Of a DNA stretch of 64,000 bases, positions 21,594 through 30,753 are shown one piece after another. The position numbers were made by a program, and so were the translations under genes. A model generated the notes under the pieces. It did not search any database. It was not told the origin of the DNA and saw only the letters and a list, made by a program, of their open reading frames with translations. This stretch comes from Toxorhynchites rutilus septentrionalis. Taxonomy: Eukaryota; Arthropoda; Insecta; Diptera; Culicidae. The stretch covers positions 101,634,515-101,698,514 of the forward strand of contig NC_073746.1 of NCBI RefSeq assembly GCF_029784135.1, given 5' to 3'. Position 1 is the stretch's first letter. Each line of letters begins with the position of its first letter.

Positions 21594-21640
21594 TATATAA
21601 ACTGGAGCACCGAATCGACGCGACACATCGTTTAGTCTAC
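21594..21640 (+). promoter_or_regulatory. Core promoter of cuticle gene 2
   Basis: TATATAAA at 21594-21601 is followed by CTGGAGCACCGAATC. This matches the gene 3 promoter (TATATAAACTAGAGCACGG) base for base over most of its length. A shared GTCTACTTC stands just beyond the inferred start site (21635 here, 36315 in gene 3). Confidence 0.7.
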
Positions 21641-21739
21641 TTCCATCACGGATAGATCGAAGTTTGTTGCGGAAAAGTGCGCGAGAATCCTAACTCCAAT
21701 CATTGCGAAAAGCCTATCGCCGAAGTGTGAAAGAAAATC

Positions 21740-22611
21740 ATGAAGTGTTTGATAGTGGTAAGATTGATGGTGAAATGACAACCAATGTTACGAATGTGTG
21801 ACGACAAGCTAAGTGTTGATATACATAGCGCAGACTATTTCGAATTACTCAGAAGAAGTTTGGATGTGTTTTGATCGTTTTTAGTTTCAATTTATTTAAC
21901 CACAAGTGGAATTCGACGACAAAATTATCAACTGTAACAGTCTGTCATTTAATTGCAGTTTTCGCTGTTGGCTGTGAGCTGCGCTCTTGCCCAGTCTTAC
22001 AACGATGGCCGCTATTCTCCGGAACAAAACCAGGGCAAATATGACGATGGTAAATACCGACCGGATAACAGAGGAGCTTATCGTCCAGGTGACAATGGAA
22101 AGTACAGAGGAAACGGAAGGGTATCCACAACTCGCATCAGTACTATCGGAACTAATGTAGCCAGTATGTATTATTCCGTTGAAATTCAAAATATCGTTAA
22201 CCAAGAACCAAACTCTTTACTCCTACTCTAGCCCAAAGATACACTCCACCAGCTCGCATTGTAACACGTCCACAAGTTGCCGCTCCAATTACTCGAGTCG
22301 CTCCAGTCGCTCCAGTTGCTCAAATCGCTCCAATCGCCTCCCCTATTGTGGCATCAAACTTCCTTGGATACATTGGAAACGATATCGGAATCAACGGATT
22401 GACAAACCCAATTGGTGATCTAGGTTTGCTATCCCAGAGCAACCTACACATTGGGGATATTGGACATCTGGGAACCCTGAACACCGATTACAGTGCGCTC
22501 CTTGCTGGAAGTTCTTTAGGTTTGGGATATGATTATTTGGGTGGATTGAACGGATTCCAGTCCACGGGAATTCATCTTCCAACTCCACTTGATCTTCCCC
22601 ACATTCTGTAA
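21740..22611 (+). CDS. Cuticle-like secreted protein lacking an intact RR domain (gene 2)
   Basis: Three exons: 21740-21757 (MKCLIV, donor GTAAG), 21959-22163 and 22232-22611, joined at phases 0 and 1. This gives 200 residues. The signal peptide spans the first intron (MKCLIV + FSLLAVSCALAQ). The N-terminal half keeps the paralogues' SYNDGRYSPEQNQGKYDDG and GKYRPDNRGAYRPGDNGKY repeats. Exon 3 opens with a Pro/Ala/Val-rich stretch (ITRVAPVAPVAQIAPIA). The C-terminus NGFQSTGIHLPTP aligns with NGFQAEGAHLPTP of gene 3. Between them, the chitin-contacting core GYYEFTADDGVRYRVDY is replaced by a Gly/Leu-rich sequence ending GLGYDYLGG. The frame is fully open across 603 bases, so it looks maintained rather than dead. 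It is probably cuticular but may not bind chitin. Confidence 0.75.
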
Positions 22612-22673
22612 AACGAGTAATTTCCATAGATAATGTATAAGCGTTTATTTATAAGTTTGCGTAAAAATACGAA

Positions 22674-22679
22674 AATAAA
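22674..22679 (+). terminator. Polyadenylation signal of gene 2
   Basis: AATAAA lies 63 bases after the stop codon and is followed by a T-rich tract (TAATTTCTAACTCTCG). Confidence 0.55.
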
Positions 22680-22689
22680 TAACCTGTAA

Positions 22690-23685
22690 TTTCTAACTCT
22701 CGTTCTCTTCATTAATTACACAATCGCCTAATAAATAATCAAGAAATAGAAATTAGCAACTTTTCTACTTCCTGACTCTCATAAATCTAAAACCCGATCA
22801 ATCAAAATTATCTGATGGGGACGAATATGGAGATTGATATTACCAAAGAAAACACTGTTCATTATGTTCACAATTGGATTACTTGACCTGTTCGTATATA
22901 AAATGCCTAAAATGGCGCATTTTGAATATGCAAAACGAAACAAACAAAAAAACGTCGTAGTCGCATTTCGTTATCATATTTTAACTATCGTGTCAACCTT
23001 CTGACTTCCGCTTCGATCAGGAGCCAAATGTTGATAGGCACAACAAAACATTTTTCTGGTTATTTGATGATCCGTGTTCTTCATATCAATGGAGGATGCG
23101 TAAATATGCAGATAATGTTCTACGTCATATTTTGATGCTCAAATCAATATTGTAGTTTGATGCCAATTCACTAACTAAACTAAATGCCATAAAATTGTTT
23201 CGAATTCATGTTCACTTGGATGCACCGAAACCCGTTTCTTTGTGCTTGATAATTTTCCGTTTTCTTTAGATTGATGTACAGAGAAGTCACGAGGACGCTT
23301 TTTGACATAATTTGTCTGTCATGACATAGGTCGTGCCTAAAATATGTCTTTTTAACTAGAAAAACATCTATTTACATTATTTTGACGGTGAGAATAAAAC
23401 TTTCTTTCAATATTTGGTAGCGTGTCCTATGTTTTATAGAGTTATACAGGAAAAGTATCTAATATGCGACAAACTTGGGTAAGCGTCGAAATTGCATAGT
23501 AGGGTGTTATCACTTTCAGGATTTCCCATAAACATTCGCATTTATTTGTTATTATTTTCGTTTTAAAATCATCTCCTCTTTTTGTTTTACGTAGAACGCT
23601 TTGGCTCGTCTATAAAAACCAATCCGAGGCTGAATGTCATACATTTCAGTTCTAATGAAGGCCTGTTTTTGCATAGTAGGGTAAA
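22690..23685. other. Unassigned intergenic DNA
   Basis: AT-rich DNA without an open frame of note. Nothing recognisable is seen before the repeat at 23690. Confidence 0.3.
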
Positions 23686-23689
23686 TTAA

Positions 23690-23866
23690 TTTGGTTTGTC
23701 CGATTTAGGGTGTTTTCATGACCCGGTAAATGCAAATCGTTTTTTTTTTTCATGGAAATCGCAACCAAGGCGGGTTTGGGTTTGTCGAAAAGCCCCAAGT
23801 ACACTTTGTTTATCGGCCCAAAAAAATGACCTTTTGGTTGGTTTTTGAAATTTACCATCACCTGTA
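23690..23866 (+). repeat. Fragment shared with the hAT element at 39.9 kb
   Basis: GGTTTGTCCGATTT, GGTAAATGCAAATCG, CATGGAAATCGCA and GGGTTTGGGTTTGT, AAAGCCCCAAGT recur in the same order at about 39895-40015 inside the hAT element, at roughly 80% identity by eye. Confidence 0.5.
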
Positions 23867-23873
23867 GGGTGGC

Positions 23874-25895
23874 ACCCTTAGAGAGGGGGAGGAGTATCTA
23901 ACCACCATAGAAACATTTATTGCACCCTGAACCTTCCACATGCCAAATTTCGTTTCATTTGCTTGATTAATTCTCGAGTAATGTAGAAATTTGTGTTTCA
24001 TTTGTATGGCAGCCTCCCTCAGAGAGAGGGGTGGGGTCTCAAAATATCATGAAAACCTTCGTCCCGCCCAAAATTTAATTTTTGTTATCAATACCTTCAA
24101 ACATTCATGTTTTCTTACTAAGCGCAAGTTCATGAGTCCAGTCGCAGAACTGTTCATTGATTGATCTTCTAATCGACCCCGTTGAATTTACCTTTTACTA
24201 AAAAATTCATAGTACTTCTACCAAAACTCATCATTATAATATCAAATTATTTTCAGACAAAATTCTCGTTCAAGATTTTTCGACCATTTGCAAATAACAT
24301 GTTTCTCCGTCACATGGAATAAATGTTTGATACAGAAAATATGATAGAATGAAGACAGATCCAGTGTGTAGTGTCTAACCACCATAGAAATATTTATTGC
24401 GCCCTAAAACCTCCACATGCCAAATTTCGTTTCATTTACTTGATTAGTTCTCGAGTAATGCAGAAATTTGTGTTTCAATTCTATGGCAGACCACCCCCTC
24501 CTTTAGAGAAGAGGGAGGAGTGTCTAATCTCCGTGAAAACATTTATTGCGCCCTAAAACCTCCATATACCTAATTTTGTTTCGTTTGCTTAATTAATTCT
24601 CGAGTAATGCAGAGATTAGTGTTTCATTTGCATGGCAGTGTGTGATTTTTTTCAGTGTTTCGCGGTATAAAAAATATTGTTTTATATTTCCAAAGGGTCT
24701 GGCTGGGTAAGAAGGTAAAAAGTGCCCTCAAACCAAATCATCAAAAATATGGAAAATATTGTATAGAGTACTAGATAAAATATTCTGGCAGTAGTACCAT
24801 ATATTTGAGTCCTTATACGGTACGCCATAGGATCTATGGTGAAAAATGCACCTTCTCGTTTTTTTCACGCCATTTTCAATAGCTTTGAGACAAAAATATG
24901 GAAAAAAATACTGAAAATACATCTTACTAAGGTGTATCGATCAATTATTTAAAATTACTTCTTCATCAAAAAATCAAATATAAAAAAAATTTAAATTAAT
25001 TTTTATTTTAATTTTAAATTATTTTTTTTATTTTGAGATTCAGCGCTACTCTACTACTAGTTTGTATTCAAATTTCTTCCTACGTCTATTTTAGGTATAT
25101 GTGATTTTTTTTTCAGAATTTTTAGAGTGTTTTTCGCGGTACAAAAAAAATATATATTTTCAGGCATTTCGAAATTTCGCAACAGTGAAAAAAATCTGGA
25201 AAAAATCACACATATCTAGAAAAGCCGTAGGAACACATTTAAATATAAATTAGAGTAGTACTGAATCTCTAAATCCAAAAAAAAATTCCAAATTTCAATA
25301 TTTTTTTGTGTAGTTCAATTTTTGATAAATTTTTTTTTTTGATAATTTTTCTTGATACACCATAGTAAGATTCACATTCAGTATTTTTTTAAATTTTTTC
25401 TCGAAGCTTTTGAGGATGGCGTGAAATAAACGAAAAAGTACGTTTTTCACTATAGATCCTACATCAAACCACATAGAGGTTCAAATAAACCGCCAAAATT
25501 TCTTATTTAATATCCTATACAATATATGTCATACAGCTGGTGATTTGGTTTGGGGGCACTTTTTACTCCCTTACCCGGCCAGGCCCTTTGTGTTTCATTT
25601 GTATGGATGCCCTCCTTAAGAGAGGGAGGAGGGGTATCCTACCACCATAGAATAATTTATTGTGCCCTAAATCCTCCAGATGCCTAATTTGGTTGCCTTT
25701 GCTTCTCGAGTAATATAGGAATTTGTGTTTCATTTGTATGGTAGCCACCCCTTAGAGAGGGGGGAGGGGTCTCAAACTATCATGAAAACCTTCCCCGGCC
25801 CCAAAAACCCCTACATACCAATTTTCATGTCGATCGGTTCAGTAGTTTCCAAGTCCATAGGAATCAGACAGACAGAAATCTAGATATAGATTTGT
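23874..25895 (+). repeat. Module repeat (copy ii), tandem and interrupted
   Basis: Modules at 23874-24060 run directly into a second leader (TTCGTCCCGCCCAAAATTT, TCAATACCTTCAAACATTC) at 24060, so two copies are fused. Modules continue to about 24640, are interrupted by the palindrome at 24693-25588, and resume to the CATGTCGATCGG / CAGACAGACAGAAATC terminus near 25880. Confidence 0.65.
24693..25588. repeat. 0.9-kb palindromic foldback element (FB2)
   Basis: The left end AAGGGTCTGGCTGGGTAAG and the right end TTACCCGGCCAGGCCCTT are inverted copies. They are followed inward by GTAAAAAGTGCC, CAAACCAAATCA, CGCCAT and TGGTGAAAAA-type blocks, then GAGATTCAGCGCTACTCT / AGAGTAGTACTGAATCTC near the centre (about 25140). 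Nearly the whole element is one imperfect hairpin. No open frame. It is inserted inside the module repeat. Confidence 0.7.
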
Positions 25896-25904
25896 TTTTT
25901 TTTA

Positions 25905-26715
25905 TAGTTTACATAGTCTCGGGACCAAGAGCACTATATTTTTTTAAATTGATTTTTCGGACTAATAAAAGCCAATAAACTTATCTTTTTTAGAAAAATA
26001 TAAAATTATTTTGAATTCTGTTTTCGTAATTTTTGATTGTATTTGTTTTTCCATGTCTTTGGACTAGAGGGTTTTTTATATATATTTTTTTTTTTTGAAA
26101 AATGAGGTTTTTTTACATAACATATCCAAAATTCAGAGAAGTGATTTTAGTCGTTTTTAAGTTATGATTCTCCAAAGTTAACCGATGGTTCCCCTTTTTC
26201 CAAAAATGCATTTTTCAAAAATTCATAGCTTTTTATACATTGGACCTATTTAGATAATCGGCATATCAAATTAAAGTCAGTGAGTAATGTTTAAAAAAAA
26301 ATATTACACTGGTGAAAAATAGGATCTTAGTCGCATAGATCTAGTCTTTGCATAGGAATATTGAACAACGACTGAAACCAAGGTAATTTTGAGAGATAAT
26401 TCAAAAAAAAAGAAAAACACATCTCTGGTTTTTGGATATGTTATGTAAAAATTCCTCGGCTTTCAAGAATAAAAAAATATAAACCATAACGCTCTCTATC
26501 TTCAACCATTTAAACTATAAATAACAAATAAATCAATGATTACTAAAACAAAACCCATTTTTTTGCAAATATGATATTTTTCAAAGAAGACTAGCTTGGC
26601 TTAAAATTTATATGTCGATCATCTGAATCGGCTCAGTGGTTCAAAAGTTATGATTTCTTTTAAAAAAGTCATTTATGGAGAAAAGGAAAAAAATTTGTTT
26701 TTTTCAAGTTGAAAC
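25905..26715. repeat. Decayed relative of foldback FB1
   Basis: Blocks shared with 10348-10980 are GTCTCGGGACCAAGAGC, GATTTTTCGGAC, CAAAAATTCATAGCTTTT, CATATCAAATTAAAG and GTCGATCATCTGAATCGG, in the same relative order. Arms and ends are incomplete. Confidence 0.5.
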
Positions 26716-26810
26716 TTATCTTAAATAATCACTAAATTCAAATCTGTTTTCAGCATACACAAGGTATGACAGATTTAGATAAAAAATAGATATTCTCACA
26801 GAACGTTCTG

Positions 26811-26982
26811 GGAGGCGATCTGGCGTAGTGGTAACATCCATGCCTCTCACGCTAAAGGTCACGAGTTCAATTCTCACTCCCGACATTCTTCCAAAAATGG
26901 AAGTAAAAAGTGACGAACCAGCCAAATGAGTTGAAAATCACTATAATACAGATATAAAAAAAAAAAAAAAAAAAAAAAACAA
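26811..26982 (+). mobile_element. tRNA-derived SINE, copy 1
   Basis: The 5' part is tRNA-like, with box A TGGCGTAGTGGTAAC and box B GGTCACGAGTTCAATTC about 30 bases apart. A tRNA-unrelated region follows (CAAAAATGGAAGTAAAAAGT, GTTGAAAATCACTATAATAC) and then an A tail of over 20. AACGTTCTG before and AACGTTCCG after form a target duplication. Pol III transcription from the internal boxes is expected. A reverse copy lies at 50224-50355. The nearest described class is the mosquito tRNA SINEs such as Feilai; membership was not checked. Confidence 0.85.
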
Positions 26983-27065
26983 AACGTTCCGAGAAATATA
27001 ATTTTTTATATGCATTGTTTTAACTTGTCCGAAATCCAGTTTAAAAGAAAATCCTATTTGGGTTT

Positions 27066-27240
27066 AGGCTGACCAAACGTACCGTTTTTTCGACCCCTTT
27101 CTATTATCCTTTCTTTTTATCAACTCTCACTGTATTTTAAGTATAAAGAAAAAATATTTATTTCTTTGTCATTTTTTTTTTTGTCATTTGAATCTCAAAT
27201 AGTTACCCCGTAAAAAAATGTGCACCACCTCGAAGAAACA
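27066..27240 (+). repeat. Isolated end of the hAT family
   Basis: TAGGCTGACCAAACGTACCG, TTTTTTCGAC and CTTTTTATCAACTCTCACTG match the left end of the hAT element at 39515 (TAGGTTGACCTAACGTACCG, CTTTTTATCAATCTGTACCG). The opposite terminus was not found. Confidence 0.5.
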
Positions 27241-27413
27241 TACAATGCAAAATAGCAGCTCAGCCGAACTTAAGCGAAAATGGCGCAAAGCAGTCAAAGT
27301 TTGAGTTTCTTGAAAATCTAAAAATTACCCAAGGGGGAGTGAAGGAAATCAGAGTTTTCAAAAAAAGGTTTTTGATGCCAAAAGTCTTAAAATTGTATGA
27401 AACGTCGAGATAT

Positions 27414-27740
27414 ACTGTCACCTCGAAAAATTGATTTTGGTCAACAATCGACACTCTGGAACTTTTTTTGGAATACGAGGCAGAACGTATGATTTTGGGT
27501 GCCAATAAAAATAGTTATCTCGATTTTTCATTCGCTTACTGCGAAATGTTCATTCACTTGCTGCGAAATGTTGATTTGCACGATAATATATCCAATGCAA
27601 AATATAAGCTCAATCGGACTTCATTTACTAGTGTCGCAGACGGTAAAATTTGAATTTTTTGTAAAGCGAAAAATCACCGGAAATCGGGTCCCAGAGTGTC
27701 GATTTTTGACCAAAACAAATTTTTCGAGATGACTCTTCCC
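27414..27740. repeat. Inverted repeat of ~50-bp arms
   Basis: CTCGAAAAATTGATTTTGGTC followed by AATCGACACTCTGG (about 27422-27457) is mirrored by CCAGAGTGTCGATTTTTGAC and CAAATTTTTCGAGATG (about 27690-27731). It is a short foldback, possibly the core of a larger MITE. No coding. Confidence 0.5.
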
Positions 27741-28164
27741 TTAAGTACGATTGAGCTGAAATTTTGCATAGGATGTTTTTTCGACGCGATGAACATTTTG
27801 TATAGAGTAACTTTTTGAAGTTTTAGGGTCGTTTTTTCCATACATTCATTGGCACCCTAATGTATATGAGTCATCCATATAAATTTTAAGCCAAAGTCAT
27901 CCTAGAACAGATTTTGAAAAGCAGTATTAGGAACAGTTCTTACCATATTTTGGATCTATTCATAGCATTGCATTGGTAAAACCTGTGTCTCTATTCTCTA
28001 TTTAGTCAAGATGAAAAAGGTTAAAACACGTCTAGATTCGAGACACAATTAACAAATTATAAAAAATGGGGGGAAAATTTTGTTTCACCGTGTATTTTTT
28101 CGAATTTAAATTTTGATTTAAAATTTACTCGTTGTATTTGCAGAGATTTTACACAGCTGTCATT

Positions 28165-28550
28165 TAGCATTAGCATTAGCATTAGCATTGGGCAAGTTAC
28201 ACAATATCGTAGTTGGTACGAATTCAGAACTGTTCAGTTAAAAGATAGCCTCCATCAGTTGCTGATGATTAGTATTATCTATTAGATGAAGGTGTGCTTT
28301 CTCCAACAGTTAAGAATTGTCCTGGCCACGTCCTTGCAACTGCGAAGGAAAGGGAAGGAATGTTCGATAACTTAAGAGAGATGCAGAGAACTCTACGACC
28401 TCTCATAAATATCTCGGGAATTTAGGATGTGTGTTAGTGGAGAAGGTAAGCCACAGGATACACTCAGCCGGTGTTACTGGCGCAATTAGTTATTACTAAT
28501 AATTTAATGGTAATTATATTAATATTACTGTTCTTATTCCAATTATTATT
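28165..28550 (+). repeat. Dispersed unit preceding the microsatellite
   Basis: It starts with four ATTAGC-like hexamers and contains GC-balanced, non-coding sequence (GTAAGCCACAGGATACACTC, AGCCGGTGTTACTGGCGCAA). It ends in TTATTACTAATAATTT, from which the hexamer array appears to grow. This looks like a repeat unit with an associated microsatellite, but no second copy is present here to define its ends. Confidence 0.35.
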
Positions 28551-28555
28551 AGAAT

Positions 28556-28942
28556 GACTATTACTATTACTATTACTATTACTATTACTATTACTATTAC
28601 TATTGCTATTACTATTACTATTACTATTACTATTACTATTACTATTACTATTACTATTACTATTACTATTACTATTACTATTACTATTACTATTACTATT
28701 ACTATTACTATTACTATTACTATTACTATTACTATTACTATTACTATTACTATTACTATTACTATTACTATTACTATTACTATTACTATTACTATTACTA
28801 TTACTATTACTATTACTATTACTATTACTATTACTATTACTATTACTATTACTATTACTATTACTATTACTATTACTATTACTATTACTATTACTATTAC
28901 TATTACTATTACTATTACTATTACTATTACTATTACTATTAC
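28556..28942 (+). repeat. (ACTATT)n hexamer microsatellite, ~64 copies
   Basis: About 387 bases of almost perfect ACTATT repeats with a single change near 28604 (ATTGCT). All frames are open and give Thr-Ile or poly-Leu/Tyr translations. These are not genes. Confidence 0.97.
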
Positions 28943-29028
28943 CTATAGAATATCACGAGTGCGCTGCGACCGTCCGATAGTTCCAATAGTTGTTTAATAG
29001 CTGTGTAAAATAAGTGTTTTGTCGTATA

Positions 29029-29621
29029 CTAGCTGACCCAGCAAACTTCGTCCCACCCAAAATTTGTTTTTTGTTATCAATAGCAACAACAACAAAATCA
29101 ATACCTTCAAACATTCACGTTTTCTTACTAAGCGCAAGTTCATGAGTCCAATCGCAGAACTGTTCATTGATTGATTTTCTAACTAGAAAAAATCCTAGTA
29201 CTTCTACCAAAATTCATCATTATAATATCAGATTTTTTTCAGACACAATTCTCGTTCAATATTTTTCAAACACTTGCAAATAACAAATAACACACTTATA
29301 TAAGAGTTTAATACAGAAAATATGTTAGAAAAAAGACAGACCCCTCCCCTCTTCTCCCCTTAGAGAGGGGGGAGGAGTGTTCATTCACCATAGAAAAGTT
29401 TCGTGCCCCCTAAAATCTTCAAACGCCAAATTTGGCTCCATTTGCTTGATTAGAAATCGAGTTATGAAGAAATTTGTTTTTCATTTGTATAGCAGAACCC
29501 CCCCCCCTAAGAGAAGGGGGAGGAGTATCTAACCACCATAGAAACATTTATTGCACCCTAAATCCTCCATAAGCCTAATTCGGTTCCATTTGCTTGATAA
29601 ATTCTCGAGTAATGTAGAAAT
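29029..29621 (+). repeat. Module repeat (copy iii), cut by a LINE
   Basis: CTAGCTGACCCAGCAAACTTCG starts the repeat. The leader, a C/GAGAGGGGGAGG junction and two modules follow. Similarity stops at GTAGAAATTTG (29621), where the LINE begins. Confidence 0.7.
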
Positions 29622-30753
29622 TTGGCAGCAAAAATATTTGATATCGATTCGTGTAGAGCAATTGAATGGTTTTTGTTTTATTTCGTCGGTGAACAGTGAA
29701 CAGCATTTTACAATTGAGTATCGGGTCTACATTCCCTCTCACATAGTCGAAATTGAGGGTGTGATAACCGAAACGGGCTTGACGTGCGAATACATTACGA
29801 GTGAAGGTACCGGCCGTTTTAAAAAACTGCCCTCGACGACTGTTATGATCTTGGGTTGCCGCCAGCTCGGAACAGTCTCCCATGAAGGAGAAGAAAAGAA
29901 ATTTACGCCGTCCAACTCGTTTCGAGTCACCTTCGCTGGTTCAGCTCTCCCTGACTACGTGATGGTAGATAAATTGAGGTTAGCCGTGCGACTTTTTATT
30001 CCAAAGCCAATGACTTGTCTAAAGTGCAAGTCAGTTGGTCACACGGCTGCTTATTGTGCCAATAAAGAACGATGTGCCACTTGCGGAGAACAACATGAGG
30101 GGAAATCCTGCAGTGCGACTGAGCATAAGTGTCCATATTGCGGGGGATCCCCACACGTGCTCTCAGCTTGTGAAACATACAAGGCTCGCTGGGAGAAACA
30201 GAAGCGCTCTTTGAGGGAACGCTCTAAACGCACTTTCGCAGAAATTTTGAAGGGCGCTTCTCCACTGGCCCAACAACAACAACCAATCAACACACAAAAT
30301 GTCTTCGCCACGTTGCCCGTTGACGAAATAGAAGCGGACACAGCTAACGGGGGCACGCCGTTTATTTCTCAAGGGAATCCCCGGCGCAAAAATGTGACCA
30401 CTCCCAAAGTCCCTCCGGTGATACCCCCTGTTAGCTTGCCCAAAAAATCGAGTGCAGCGGATAAGCAAAATCAGGTCCCTCCTGGCCTCCGTGGTAATAG
30501 TTCACCTTCGAACAACCCAGCACTCGAGGGGACATCAAAAACCCCAACTGTCCCTGTTTTTCCGTCCAGTTCAACTTCCCAATCGGGATTTATAAAGTTG
30601 TCTGACCTTTTGGACCAAATCTTCAAGTGTTTTAATGTTTCCGACTCCATCAGAACCATTGTCATTTCAATGCTTCCAGTGTTAAAGACAATTTTGCAAC
30701 AATTGATGCAAACATGGCTCCTCCTTGCAATGATTATCTCTCTTGATGTCTAA
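29622..30753 (+). CDS. LINE ORF1, gag-like zinc-knuckle protein (partial)
   Basis: About 376 residues; the true N-terminus is lost. The open frame extends upstream to 29551 only because the flanking module repeat happens to be open. Three cysteine knuckles lie in the middle: CLKCKSVGHTAAYC, CATCGEQHEGKSC and CPYCGGSPHVLSAC. A basic stretch (RWEKQKRSLRERSKRTF) and a Pro/Ser-rich C-terminal half follow. This is the layout of I-group ORF1 proteins, which bind element RNA. Confidence 0.75.

Noticed and set aside
26811..26885. Functional tRNA gene
   Set aside because: Boxes A and B are present, but the cloverleaf is degenerate and the sequence continues into a SINE body with A tail and target duplication.
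28554..28997. Long open frames encoding poly(Thr-Ile) and poly-Leu
   Set aside because: They are translations of a hexamer microsatellite; all frames are open for that reason.
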